NCBI GenBank assembly: GCA_045637775.1
Contig: JAZUAC010000022.1
Location: 1 to 29,100 of the forward strand
Reading direction: 5' to 3'
Source: UMGS172 sp045637775
GTDB taxonomy: Bacteria > Bacillota > Clostridia > Oscillospirales > Acutalibacteraceae
DNA length: 29,100 nt
Shown: in pieces, positions 21,855 to 29,100 of the stretch
How the letters are laid out: the number at the start of each line of letters is the position of its first letter
How positions within the stretch are numbered: position 1 is the first letter of the stretch
Notes under the pieces: model-generated
What the model saw: only the letters and a program-made list of their open reading frames with translations
What the model was told of the DNA's origin: nothing
The model's database searches: none
Translations under genes and position numbers: made by a program

Positions 21855-22508
21855 ATGAACCAAAGCTTGAAGAAAATATTGGGCGAAAAGGCTACCGAGA
21901 TTTTTGAAAAAGAATATACAGGTGCAGTTTGTTCGCTGGACTATAAGCCTGGTGATGCCTTTCAGTTGCTTATTGCGACTCGCCTTTCGGCACAGTGTAC
22001 CGATGCGCGTGTAAATATGGTAACACCAAAGCTTTTCGAACGTTTCCCTGACCCTCAAAGCATGGCAAACGCTGAAGTGAGGGAGATTGAGGAGCTGATA
22101 AAGACCTGCGGTCTGTATAAGACCAAGGCTGCCGATTTAAAGGGTATAGGAACAATGCTTTGCGAAGAATACGGCGGTCGGGTGCCCGATACGATTGAGG
22201 AGCTTATAAAGCTTCCGGGAGTCGGACGCAAAACTGCAAATCTTGTGGTGGGCGATATTTACGGCAAGCCCGCAGTTGTGACCGATACGCATTTTATAAG
22301 ACTTTGCAACAGTTTCGGCTTTGTCAAGACCACCGACCCTTTAAAGGTTGAACGTGAAATGCGAAAAATCTTACCGCCCGATAAATCAAACGGATTTTGC
22401 CACAGGGCAGTGCTTCACGGAAGAGCCGTTTGTACCGCCAGAAAGGCTTATTGCGAAAAATGTTGCTTTAACGAAATATGCGAAAAGCATTTGGATTACA
22501 AAAAATAA
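21855..22508 (+). CDS. nth: Endonuclease III (DNA glycosylase/AP lyase)
   Basis: ATG 21855 (217 residues) is preceded by GGAGG; the frame is open upstream into the LRR gene but that is overlap. Helix-hairpin-helix LPGVGRKTANLVVG contains the catalytic lysine K126; VVTDTHFIRL gives D144. The [4Fe-4S] cluster ligands are C193-x6-C200-x2-C203-x5-C209. It removes oxidised pyrimidines and cuts the abasic strand. It starts 13 bases after the LRR lipoprotein stop and is followed 19 bases on by the YhaO-like gene, so it is in a run with repair functions. Length and motifs are complete. Confidence 0.97.
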   Translation: MNQSLKKILGEKATEIFEKEYTGAVCSLDYKPGDAFQLLIATRLSAQCTDARVNMVTPKLFERFPDPQSMANAEVREIEELIKTCGLYKTKAADLKGIGTMLCEEYGGRVPDTIEELIKLPGVGRKTANLVVGDIYGKPAVVTDTHFIRLCNSFGFVKTTDPLKVEREMRKILPPDKSNGFCHRAVLHGRAVCTARKAYCEKCCFNEICEKHLDYKK

Positions 22509-22527
22509 TTTATACATAGGGTAGAGT

Positions 22528-23598
22528 ATGAAAATAATTCATTGCGGAGATTTACACCTTGATTCAAGGCTTGAATCAAACCTTCCCACTGCAAAATCAA
22601 GGGAACGAAAGAAAGAAATAATAATGGCATTCAGCCGAATGGTGGATTATGCCGCCGAAAACAATGTAACTGCAGTTATAATTGCAGGTGACCTATTCGA
22701 TACCGACCGTATGCTTCCCACAACAAGGGATATTGTGCTGGGCAAAATTGCCGATTGTAAGGGAACCGAGTTTTTGTATCTTTGCGGTAACCACGATGCA
22801 GGGAAATCCCTGGCAGAGTGCGATTTGCCCGAGAATCTCAAGCTTTTCGGTGATGATTGGACAACCTTTGAATTCCAAAACGTAGTTGTAACCGGTGTTG
22901 AGTTGAACGAAGAAAACTGCCGTCATATTTACGGTGGTTTAAGACTTGCTCCTGAGAAGTTTAATATTGTCACCATGCACGGACAGATCGATTCTGCCTC
23001 GGGTGTTGATAAGGTTAACCGAAACGAGCTTGCCGACAAGGGGATAGACTACCTTGCGCTTGGTCATTACCACACTCATCGCATGGGAGAATTGGGCAAA
23101 AACGGTGTTTGGTGTTACTGCGGATGCTTGGAAGGTCGCGGTTTTGATGAATGCGGTGACAAGGGTTTTGTTGTGCTCGATATTGCCGAGGACAACTCAT
23201 TTGAGGCAAGTTTTGTAAAAAATTCAAAGCGCGATATTGTCGAGGTTGAGTGTGATATCTCGTCGATTTCAGATACGGCGGTCATGCTGAGCAAAATCGA
23301 TGCAGTAACTGCCGATGTGAGTGCCGATGCTATGTTGAAGCTGGTTTTGACAGGCAAGCTTTCGGAGGATGCGAGAAAAGACCTTGAGATGTTTAAAAAG
23401 CACCTTGATGAACGTTTTTGGTTTGCCAAAATCAAGGATAAAACGCGTATCGAACTGCGGTTTGAGGACTATGTGAACGATGTTTCATTAAAGGGTGAGT
23501 TTATCCGTAAGGCACTGTCGTCCGATCTGCCTGAGGATGTTAAAAACCGCGTTATTGAGTGCGGTCTTGCAGCACTTAGCGGTCAGGAGGTGCTGTGA
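22528..23598 (+). CDS. YhaO/SbcD-like metallophosphoesterase (DNA exonuclease subunit)
   Basis: The 356-residue protein holds all five calcineurin-type phosphoesterase motifs: GDLHLD (D8, H10), IIAGDLFDTD, LCGNHDAG, TMHGQ and ALGHYHTHRMG. Gene order, followed directly by an SMC-like ATPase whose ATG overlaps its stop (TGATG), matches SbcD/SbcC and B. subtilis YhaO/YhaN. The C-terminal third (LSEDARKDLEMFKKHLDE...) is probably the ATPase-binding cap. It cuts DNA ends and hairpins with Mn2+ as part of the complex. The ribosome binding site is weak (GGGTAGAG), with likely transcription from the nth operon. Confidence 0.92.
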   Translation: MKIIHCGDLHLDSRLESNLPTAKSRERKKEIIMAFSRMVDYAAENNVTAVIIAGDLFDTDRMLPTTRDIVLGKIADCKGTEFLYLCGNHDAGKSLAECDLPENLKLFGDDWTTFEFQNVVVTGVELNEENCRHIYGGLRLAPEKFNIVTMHGQIDSASGVDKVNRNELADKGIDYLALGHYHTHRMGELGKNGVWCYCGCLEGRGFDECGDKGFVVLDIAEDNSFEASFVKNSKRDIVEVECDISSISDTAVMLSKIDAVTADVSADAMLKLVLTGKLSEDARKDLEMFKKHLDERFWFAKIKDKTRIELRFEDYVNDVSLKGEFIRKALSSDLPEDVKNRVIECGLAALSGQEVL

Positions 23599-25892
23599 TG
23601 AAACTTATAAAATGTCATGTCAGAAATTTCGGCACACTTCAAAACTTTTCGCTTGATTTTTCTGACGGCTTGACCGTTATTAAAGAGGATAATGGATTTG
23701 GTAAATCTACTCTTGCCGCATTTTTGAAGGCGATGCTTTATGGCCTGCCTCAAACCACCAAGCGCAGTATTGATGAAAACGACCGTAAAAAATTCAAACC
23801 GTGGCAGGGTGGTGATTTTGGCGGCTCGCTCACTTTTGAGGTGAACGGCAAGCAGTACCGTGTTGACCGAAGCTTTGGCACTAAAGAAAAGGATGACACC
23901 TTCCGTCTTGTTGACCTTACAAACGGTGCCGAGAGTGATGATTTTTCGAGTGACCTCGGTGTAGAGCTTTTTGGTGTTGACGGCGAAAGCTTTGAACGCA
24001 GTGTGTTTGTCCCTCAGGTCGATACCGCTATCGAAATGAATAACACCATCCGCGCAAAGCTAACGGGACTTATTGAAAATTCAGACGATATGAGCAATTA
24101 TGACAATGCGGTGAAGGCGCTTGAAAAGAGAGCGAAATTTTACAGTATTGTCAATGGTGCCAGAGGCGATATTGCCGATAAAAACCGTGAAATTGAAGCT
24201 TTGCAGACAAGCTTGACCGACAAGTCGGCCGCTGTCAGTAATCTTAATGATATTAAAGCCGAACTTAGCGGCTTAAAGGTATCGGCTGCCGAGCTTACTG
24301 TCAAAAAAGATGAGTTGAGAAAAAAGATCACCGTCGTTTCGGATGCCGCAGCTTTGTTGGAGCAAAAGCGTCAGCGTGATGAACTGTTGGCAACACTTGA
24401 AAATGTCAATAAGAAATTTGATGAAATAAAGCTTGAATATCCTAACGGTTTTCCAACCGAAGATGAGCTTTCATACGCTGAGAAACAGCTTAGCTCGATA
24501 AAATCAACCGAAACCGAGTTGAAGGTTTTGCAATCTAATGTGTCTGATCGCAGTGAACTTGAAAAGCTGAAGGAATACTTCAAAAACGGTGTTCCTACCG
24601 AGCAGGAGGTCTACGACACAAGGAAAAATATTTCGGCAGTATCACAGCTTGAGATAAAGGCGGAGTCCTTGAAATCGAGATTGGCAGAAGCACCTCAAGC
24701 AACCGTAAAATCAAGTGGTGCAGCGGTTAAATTATGTGTGATATCAGCTGTTGCAGTTGCCTTTTTTGGCGCAATTGCATTCTTGTGGCAAGCGGTTGCG
24801 GGTGTGATCCTTTTGTGTGTTGCTTTTGTACTTTTGGGCGTTTCGGGGTTTATGTATCTGAAAAACATGATAGCCTCCAACAATGCACCTAAAATTGACA
24901 CTGTTGGGTTGAAAACCGAATATGATACAATCTGTGCTGAAATCGACCGTTTGATCGATGAGATCCAAAGGTTTTGTGATCGATTTGACCCGATTTCCGA
25001 GCCTTCGCAAGTGATTGAAAATGTTGCTGTTGCCGTGCGCGACCTCAACCGTCTTGAGACGTCGGTTAAGAAAAACGATGATGAGGTTGAAAAGCGTCAA
25101 GCTGATGTATCGGCAGGCTATGGTAAGCTCAATGTCTTTTTTGACCGCTATTGTGCCAATGTAACGCTTGAATTTAACGAGCAGTTGGCAAAAATAAAAC
25201 GCGATAAGTTTGAAGCAACGCGTCTTGAAAATGATGCGAAAACGCTGTCTCAAAGACTGACCGAGATGCCCGAAGCTCAAGCGGATGTTGATTTAAGTGA
25301 CGGTGCTGACCGTGAGCAACTTTTGGCAGAGGAAAAGCAACTTTTGGCAGAACTTGATTTGATCAATAATCGTATCACCTCGCGTGAGGTTGAGTCGGCA
25401 AGACTTTTGGCTGAAACACAAATGCTGCCCGAAATTGAGGAACGTTTGGAAAACCTTAAAATTGAACGTGACGAGGCGGTTGAAAGGTACAACACCATAA
25501 CCGTAACACTTGACTTACTTCAAAAGGCAAAGCAGGATTTGTCTCTACGTTATCTTGACCGTGTGACCGAAGGCTTTAAAAAGTATTCTGCGTTGCTGGG
25601 GGTGGATTCCGACGATGCATTGATTGATACCGACCTTAATGTCGAGCTTTCGGAATGCGGAGCAACAAGGGAAAAGGGATATTTCAGCTGCGGTGTTCGG
25701 GATATGATAGACATAGCCATGAGATTGGGTCTTTGTGATGCTTTATTTGAGGAAGAGGAAGCAGTGCTGATTTTGGATGATCCGTTTGTCAATCTTGATG
25801 ATGCCCGCATTAAAAGTGCAATGGAACTGCTTAACAAGCTTTCCGAAACCCGACAGATAGTATACCTCACCTGTCACAGCAGTAGATGTTAA
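23598..25892 (+). CDS. YhaN/SbcC-like AAA+ ATPase with coiled coils and membrane segments
   Basis: ATG 23598 (764 residues) follows GGAGGT; GTG 23595 is less likely. Walker A is EDNGFGKSTLAAFL (33-41) and Walker B AVLILDDPFVNLDD (about 721-734), with the Q-loop FVPQVDT between. Two coiled-coil arms (charged E/K/L-rich, about 180-370 and 430-650) surround a stretch of two membrane helices at about 376-425 (VISAVAVAFFGAIAFLWQAVAGVILLCVAFVLLGVSGF). The membrane insert in the coiled-coil tip region is typical of YhaN and absent from true SbcC, which also has a zinc hook (CxxC) not found here. It should bridge DNA ends near the membrane with the YhaO-like nuclease. Its repair role is inferred by homology. 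Confidence 0.9.
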   Translation: MKLIKCHVRNFGTLQNFSLDFSDGLTVIKEDNGFGKSTLAAFLKAMLYGLPQTTKRSIDENDRKKFKPWQGGDFGGSLTFEVNGKQYRVDRSFGTKEKDDTFRLVDLTNGAESDDFSSDLGVELFGVDGESFERSVFVPQVDTAIEMNNTIRAKLTGLIENSDDMSNYDNAVKALEKRAKFYSIVNGARGDIADKNREIEALQTSLTDKSAAVSNLNDIKAELSGLKVSAAELTVKKDELRKKITVVSDAAALLEQKRQRDELLATLENVNKKFDEIKLEYPNGFPTEDELSYAEKQLSSIKSTETELKVLQSNVSDRSELEKLKEYFKNGVPTEQEVYDTRKNISAVSQLEIKAESLKSRLAEAPQATVKSSGAAVKLCVISAVAVAFFGAIAFLWQAVAGVILLCVAFVLLGVSGFMYLKNMIASNNAPKIDTVGLKTEYDTICAEIDRLIDEIQRFCDRFDPISEPSQVIENVAVAVRDLNRLETSVKKNDDEVEKRQADVSAGYGKLNVFFDRYCANVTLEFNEQLAKIKRDKFEATRLENDAKTLSQRLTEMPEAQADVDLSDGADREQLLAEEKQLLAELDLINNRITSREVESARLLAETQMLPEIEERLENLKIERDEAVERYNTITVTLDLLQKAKQDLSLRYLDRVTEGFKKYSALLGVDSDDALIDTDLNVELSECGATREKGYFSCGVRDMIDIAMRLGLCDALFEEEEAVLILDDPFVNLDDARIKSAMELLNKLSETRQIVYLTCHSSRC

Positions 25893-25930
25893 AAAACCGC
25901 GATAGAATTTCTGATTCTATCGCGGTTTTT
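25892..25930. terminator. Bidirectional intrinsic terminator
   Basis: A 17-bp perfect stem (25892-25908/25914-25930) with loop TTCTG lies between the convergent yhaN-like and GT2 genes, with A-tracts left and T-tracts right. Confidence 0.94.
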
Positions 25931-25934
25931 GTTG

Positions 25935-26888
25935 TTATTGTTTAGGATTATTCATGGTATTTTCTTCGATAATGAATCGGGGTCTGTGCTTGGTTTCAAG
26001 ATACATTTTACCGATATACTTTCCAATAACACCGATTGCCGAAAGCTGAATACCACCCAAGGTCCAGATAGAGGCCATAAGACTTGTCCAACCTGCGGTG
26101 GTGTGACCCAAGAAATGTTGCACAAGGGCATAGATAAGAATGCCCAAACCAACGGTGCAAATGAGTATTCCAAGGCGAATGATAAGATCAATGGGACGGA
26201 TGCTCAAAGAGGTGATACCCTCAAAAGCAAAGGAAAGCATCTTGCGGAAAGGGTATTTAGATTCGCCTGCAAAACGGCGGTCACGTTCATAGTAAACAGT
26301 GTCTGACTTAAAGCCGATAAGCGGAACCATTCCGCGCAAAAACAAATTGACCTCGGGGAATTCGGCCAAAGCGTCCAAAGCACGGCGACTCATAAGACGA
26401 AAATCGGCATGGTTGTAAACCGTTTCGGCACCAAGCCACTTCATGACCTTATAAAAACCATGAGCAGTTGTTCTCTTGAAAAACGAGTCCTTTTTGCGGT
26501 TGGAACGCACTCCGTAAACAACATCGTTGCCTTCATGATAGCTGTCAACCATTTTGTCAATGGCATTTATGTCGTCCTGAAGGTCGGCGTCCATCGAAAT
26601 GACGGCATCGAACTCATCCTTTACCGTCATAAGTCCTGCAAGAAGGGCGTTTTGATGCCCGCGGTTACGGCTTAATTTAAGACCTTCGAAATACTCGTTT
26701 TCTTTTGACAAACGGGAAATGATATCCCAGGTCTGGTCCTTCGAGCCGTCGTCAACAAATACTATTTTACTGTCGTTGGATATTTTGTTTTCGCAAATGA
26801 GATTTTTGTATTTTTCATTAAGTCTTGCCGCAGTTTCAAGCAAGACCTCTTCCTCATTATAGCAGGGGATAACCATGCAAAGTTTCAT
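25935..26888 (-). CDS. GT2 glycosyltransferase, DPM1/GtrB-like (polyprenyl-phosphate sugar transferase)
   Basis: The 317-residue protein starts MKLCMVIPCYNEEEVL behind AAAGGAA. GT-A motifs are IVFVDDGSKDQTWD, LSRNRGHQNALLAGL and the DxD-type ISMDADLQDD. Later come NHADFRLMSRRALDAL and the conserved YERDRRFAGESKYPFRKMLSFAFEGI, followed by two C-terminal membrane helices (about 235-257 and 268-290). It probably moves a sugar from UDP- or GDP-sugar to undecaprenyl phosphate, for later glycosylation of cell-wall or lipid polymers, at the inner face of the membrane. The AT-rich region after 26889 (about 285 bases before rex) carries the rex promoter but nothing else recognised. Confidence 0.92.
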   Translation of the reverse strand: MKLCMVIPCYNEEEVLLETAARLNEKYKNLICENKISNDSKIVFVDDGSKDQTWDIISRLSKENEYFEGLKLSRNRGHQNALLAGLMTVKDEFDAVISMDADLQDDINAIDKMVDSYHEGNDVVYGVRSNRKKDSFFKRTTAHGFYKVMKWLGAETVYNHADFRLMSRRALDALAEFPEVNLFLRGMVPLIGFKSDTVYYERDRRFAGESKYPFRKMLSFAFEGITSLSIRPIDLIIRLGILICTVGLGILIYALVQHFLGHTTAGWTSLMASIWTLGGIQLSAIGVIGKYIGKMYLETKHRPRFIIEENTMNNPKQ

Positions 26889-27013
26889 AATAAAATTCCT
26901 TTTTATGTGAGATTACTTTTTAATTATATTTTGTGTAAGAACATTTGTCAAGTTTTGCAGATGTCAGCTTTAAATTAAATAATCGAATTTTGTAAAAACA
27001 TTAGTAAAAACTA

Positions 27014-27042
27014 TTGATTTTATCTATGCAAAATGTTATAAT
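27014..27042 (+). promoter_or_regulatory. Promoter of rex
   Basis: TTGATT (27014-27019) and TATAAT (27037-27042) with a 17-bp spacer. About 30 bases downstream lies TTGTGATTTGATAAATC (27070-27085), which has one Rex-type half-site TTGTGA and a small GATTT / AAATC palindrome; I cannot call a full Rex operator. Confidence 0.75.
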
Positions 27043-27173
27043 ACGCGATAATGGAATATTGTGTGTTATTGTGATTTGATAAATCGGTATAGATGTTATC
27101 GATATTGTTAGTATTGAATAAAATTTCCTGCAAAAACACACAATTTTCAAATCAACTAAACAAAGGAGTAGGG

Positions 27174-27821
27174 ATGGATAAGGTTTCTATTTCAAAGGCT
27201 ACTTTAGGTAGAATTCCGAAATATCTCAATTTCCTCAAAGAACTGTCACCCGGCGCTGTGCCGTATATATCCGCAACCGCAATTTCAAAAGCCTTAAAGC
27301 TTGGAGAGGTTCAGGTCAGAAAGGATCTTGCTATTGTTAGCGGTGCAGGTAAACCGAGATTGGGCTACGAAACCGAGGTGCTGATTGATCAGCTTGAAGA
27401 TTGTCTGGGATATAATCGTCTGACCAAGGCAGTATTGGTAGGCGCGGGTCATTTGGGAAGAGCTCTGATTCAATATGACGGATTTGAGGATTTTGGGGTT
27501 AAAATTGCAGCGGCTTTTGATTTGAATGAACAGGCAGTCAGCCTTGATTCAATAACCGAGATTTTGCCTATGAGCCAATTCGACGGTTACTGTAAAGAGC
27601 ATCAAATTTGTCTTGGAATAATCACGGTTGGTGAAGGTTCGGCGCAGGCGGTATGCGATCAAATGGTCAAAAGCGGAATAACAGCTATTTGGAATTTTGC
27701 ACCCTGTTGCTTAAAGGTTCCCAATGGAGTTCTGCTTCAAAATGAAAACTTGGCGTTGTCGTTGGCGCATTTGAGAAACCAGCTTCATGGCAGCCGAGTT
27801 ATCTTGAATGATAAAACATGA
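27174..27821 (+). CDS. rex: Rex redox-sensing transcriptional repressor
   Basis: ATG 27174 (215 residues) is preceded by AAAGGAGTAGGG; a longer open frame from 27093 has no ribosome binding site. The N-terminal winged helix is typical of Rex: SKATLGRIPKYLNFLKEL...ISATAISKALKLGEVQVRKDLAIVSGAGKPRLGY. The Rossmann domain has AVLVGAGHLGRAL for NADH binding, followed by AAFDLNEQ and the dimer-swapped C-terminal helix NLALSLAHLRNQL. Rex leaves DNA when the NADH/NAD ratio rises, opening fermentation genes. The next gene, ldh, is a classic target, so this pair makes redox-sensitive lactate production. No perfect TTGTTAA-N4-TTAACAA operator was found between them. Confidence 0.95.
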   Translation: MDKVSISKATLGRIPKYLNFLKELSPGAVPYISATAISKALKLGEVQVRKDLAIVSGAGKPRLGYETEVLIDQLEDCLGYNRLTKAVLVGAGHLGRALIQYDGFEDFGVKIAAAFDLNEQAVSLDSITEILPMSQFDGYCKEHQICLGIITVGEGSAQAVCDQMVKSGITAIWNFAPCCLKVPNGVLLQNENLALSLAHLRNQLHGSRVILNDKT

Positions 27822-27907
27822 ACTCACCGCGATTTATGGTAGTCAAGTGCTTTTTAAACAATCAGCGACACGTTTGCTGTTTTGGAATAGCGTAGAGGAG
27901 GAAAACA

Positions 27908-28849
27908 ATGAACAAAATTACAGTGATTGGTTCAGGCAGTGTTGGTTCCACGATTGCGTACACCCTTACTGTCATGGGTACCGCATCTGAAATTGTTATG
28001 ATTGATATCAATCAGGAAAAATCTTCGGGCGAGGCGTTGGATATCAGGCAGGGTGTTCCGTTCTGTAATCCCGCCAACATCTATGCAGGTTCGTATGTCG
28101 ATGCCGAGGATTCCGATATCGTTATCATAACCTGCGGCGTTGCAAGAAAGCCGGGTCAGTCAAGACTTGACCTTGCACAAACCAATGTGAACATTTTGAA
28201 ATCGGTTTCTGCTGAAATCGTAAAGTATGCACCCGGAGCAACATATATCATCGTAAGTAACCCGGTTGACATTCTGACTTATGTCTTCCATAAAATTTCG
28301 GGAATCCCCGAGGAACGTATTATCGGTTCGGGTACTATTCTTGATACTGCACGTTTGCGTGCACGTGTTTCGGAGTATTACGATGTTAACCAGAAGAATG
28401 TCCATGCATATGTTTTGGGTGAGCACGGTGACTCGGCATTCGTTCCGTGGTCAATTGCCAATATATCCAATGTCCCTATTGAGGATTACAGACAGGCATT
28501 GGTGAATTCTAATGACTATCCCAAATTTGACCGCGATGAGGTTGAAAATTATGTTAGGAAGTCAGGTGCTCGTGTTATAGAGCAAAAGGGTGCTACATTC
28601 TATGCAGTGTCTATATCGGTATGTCACATTTGCAAGTGTCTGCTTAGCGGCATCGATACCACGATGACGGTATCTACTATGCTTCACGGTGAGTATGGAA
28701 TTGACGATGTTTGCTTGAGCTTGCTTAATGTTGTAGGTGGTAAGGGTGCCCATAGTAAGGTGCTGTTGCCGCTGAATGAAGAGGAAGTTAAGGCTTTGCA
28801 TCACAGTGCGGATTGCCTTAAAGAAATAATCAATAATATAGAAATATAA
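27908..28849 (+). CDS. ldh: L-lactate dehydrogenase
   Basis: The 313-residue protein starts at ATG behind GAGGAGG. N-terminal Rossmann motif ITVIGSGSVGST. Substrate loop GVARKPGQSRLDLAQTN has glutamine (Q84), the lactate-type residue in place of arginine of malate dehydrogenase. Active-site residues DTARLR (D146, R149) and GEHGDS (H173) are present. It reduces pyruvate to lactate with NADH, regenerating NAD. The 86-bp gap after rex shows no clear promoter or terminator, so the two may be cotranscribed. Fumarase follows 20 bases after the stop, so the unit may be rex-ldh-fumC. Confidence 0.96.
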   Translation: MNKITVIGSGSVGSTIAYTLTVMGTASEIVMIDINQEKSSGEALDIRQGVPFCNPANIYAGSYVDAEDSDIVIITCGVARKPGQSRLDLAQTNVNILKSVSAEIVKYAPGATYIIVSNPVDILTYVFHKISGIPEERIIGSGTILDTARLRARVSEYYDVNQKNVHAYVLGEHGDSAFVPWSIANISNVPIEDYRQALVNSNDYPKFDRDEVENYVRKSGARVIEQKGATFYAVSISVCHICKCLLSGIDTTMTVSTMLHGEYGIDDVCLSLLNVVGGKGAHSKVLLPLNEEEVKALHHSADCLKEIINNIEI

Positions 28850-28869
28850 AACGAAAGGTTGTTATTAAA

Positions 28870-29100
28870 ATGGATTATCGTATTGAACATGACTCTATGG
28901 GTGAGATGAAGGTGCCTGCTGACCGTCTTTGGGCAGCACAGACACAGCGTAGCCACGAAAACTTTGAAATTGGCGTTGGCATTGAGACTATGCCTCGCGA
29001 AATCATTCATGCTTTCGGTGTTTTGAAGAAGGCAGCTGCTATCACCAACAACAAGCTTAAGCCCGAGAAGATGACCGACGAAAAGCTCCAAGCTATCATG
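28870..29100 (+). CDS. fumC: Class II fumarate hydratase, N-terminal part (3' end outside window)
   Basis: The frame opens at ATG 28870, with AAAGG about 12 bases upstream, and is open to the window edge, 77 codons of the usual about 460. It reads MDYRIEHDSMGEMKVPADRLWAAQTQRSHENFEIG, the near-invariant start of class II fumarases, with WAAQTQRS forming part of a conserved binding loop. Aspartate ammonia-lyase starts similarly, but the VPADRLWAAQTQRSHENFEIG version fits fumarase better. It catalyses fumarate-malate interconversion. Proximity to rex and ldh suggests a redox-linked reductive branch to succinate. Confidence 0.9.
   Translation, partial: MDYRIEHDSMGEMKVPADRLWAAQTQRSHENFEIGVGIETMPREIIHAFGVLKKAAAITNNKLKPEKMTDEKLQAIM

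Noticed and set aside
27070..27085. Rex operator before rex
   Set aside because: Only one half-site (TTGTGA) and a loose GATTT/AAATC palindrome are seen; the full inverted consensus is absent.
27822..27907. Rex operator or terminator between rex and ldh
   Set aside because: Only a loose CAGC...GCTG pairing is present; nothing matches the Rex consensus or an intrinsic terminator.
1..29100. CRISPR array, transposase, integrase, tRNA or rRNA genes
   Set aside because: No regularly spaced direct repeats, no DDE or tyrosine-recombinase motifs and no tRNA-like T-loops were found on either strand. Palindromic repeats are present but single-copy here.

Overview
The window looks like chromosomal DNA of an anaerobic, low-to-moderate GC Firmicute of class Clostridia, probably a gut Oscillospirales/Ruminococcaceae-type genome. 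The basis is strong Gram-positive ribosome binding sites (GGAGG), consensus TTGACA/TATAAT promoters, Firmicute-type LexA boxes (GAAC-N4-GTTC), a Rex regulator next to L-lactate dehydrogenase, a TPP-riboswitch-controlled ThiT, YhaO/YhaN-like repair proteins and many AraC-regulated sugar-enzyme genes. The lineage is an inference from style and gene content, not from a marker-gene search.

Layout. 1-863: 3' end of ftsH. 880-1892: a compact accessory module (Xre-type regulator, an array of six hairpins, a SLOG-like protein) bounded by two identical 39-bp copies of the ftsH terminator. 1924-2012: a MITE-like palindromic element. 2044-8973: sugar-metabolism islands, each built around an AraC regulator: Gfo/Idh/MocA oxidoreductase, AraC and amidohydrolase; then GH4 glycosidase, AraC and an intracellular BNR/sialidase-fold protein. 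9019-10385: SOS-controlled Y-family polymerase; one LexA box sits in the apex of the preceding hairpin and a second lies just after the -10. 10405-10477: another dispersed-type inverted repeat. 10486-11295: thiT with TPP riboswitch, terminator and promoter. 11365-13047: HD-domain phosphohydrolase. 13098-13627: two overlapping small genes, one a sigma-region-4-like protein, behind paired palindromes. 13929-15675: GNAT, unusual radical SAM protein and a small acidic protein whose last residues are encoded by an inserted palindromic repeat. 15757-15886: remnant of a gene with an internal deletion. 15904-17144: P-loop kinase-like protein and KDPG aldolase. 17315-18340: branched-chain aminotransferase. 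18518-20323: GH16 lipoprotein. 20465-25892: BspA-like leucine-rich-repeat lipoprotein, endonuclease III, YhaO-like nuclease and YhaN-like ATPase in one direction. 25935-26888: GT2 glycosyltransferase. 27174-29100: rex, ldh and the start of class II fumarase.

How it works together. Most genes are ordinary metabolism: import or breakdown of plant or host glycans, Entner-Doudoroff-type aldol cleavage, redox balance through Rex and lactate dehydrogenase, thiamine uptake, and DNA repair. No CRISPR array, tRNA, rRNA, transposase or integrase was found. The parts that deserve a second look are the hairpin array with its flanking direct repeats (1185-1374 within 880-1892), the radical SAM protein with a widened cysteine motif, the LexA-box/terminator overlap, and the family of tight palindromes with an ATAAAT apex that occurs at two distant places.
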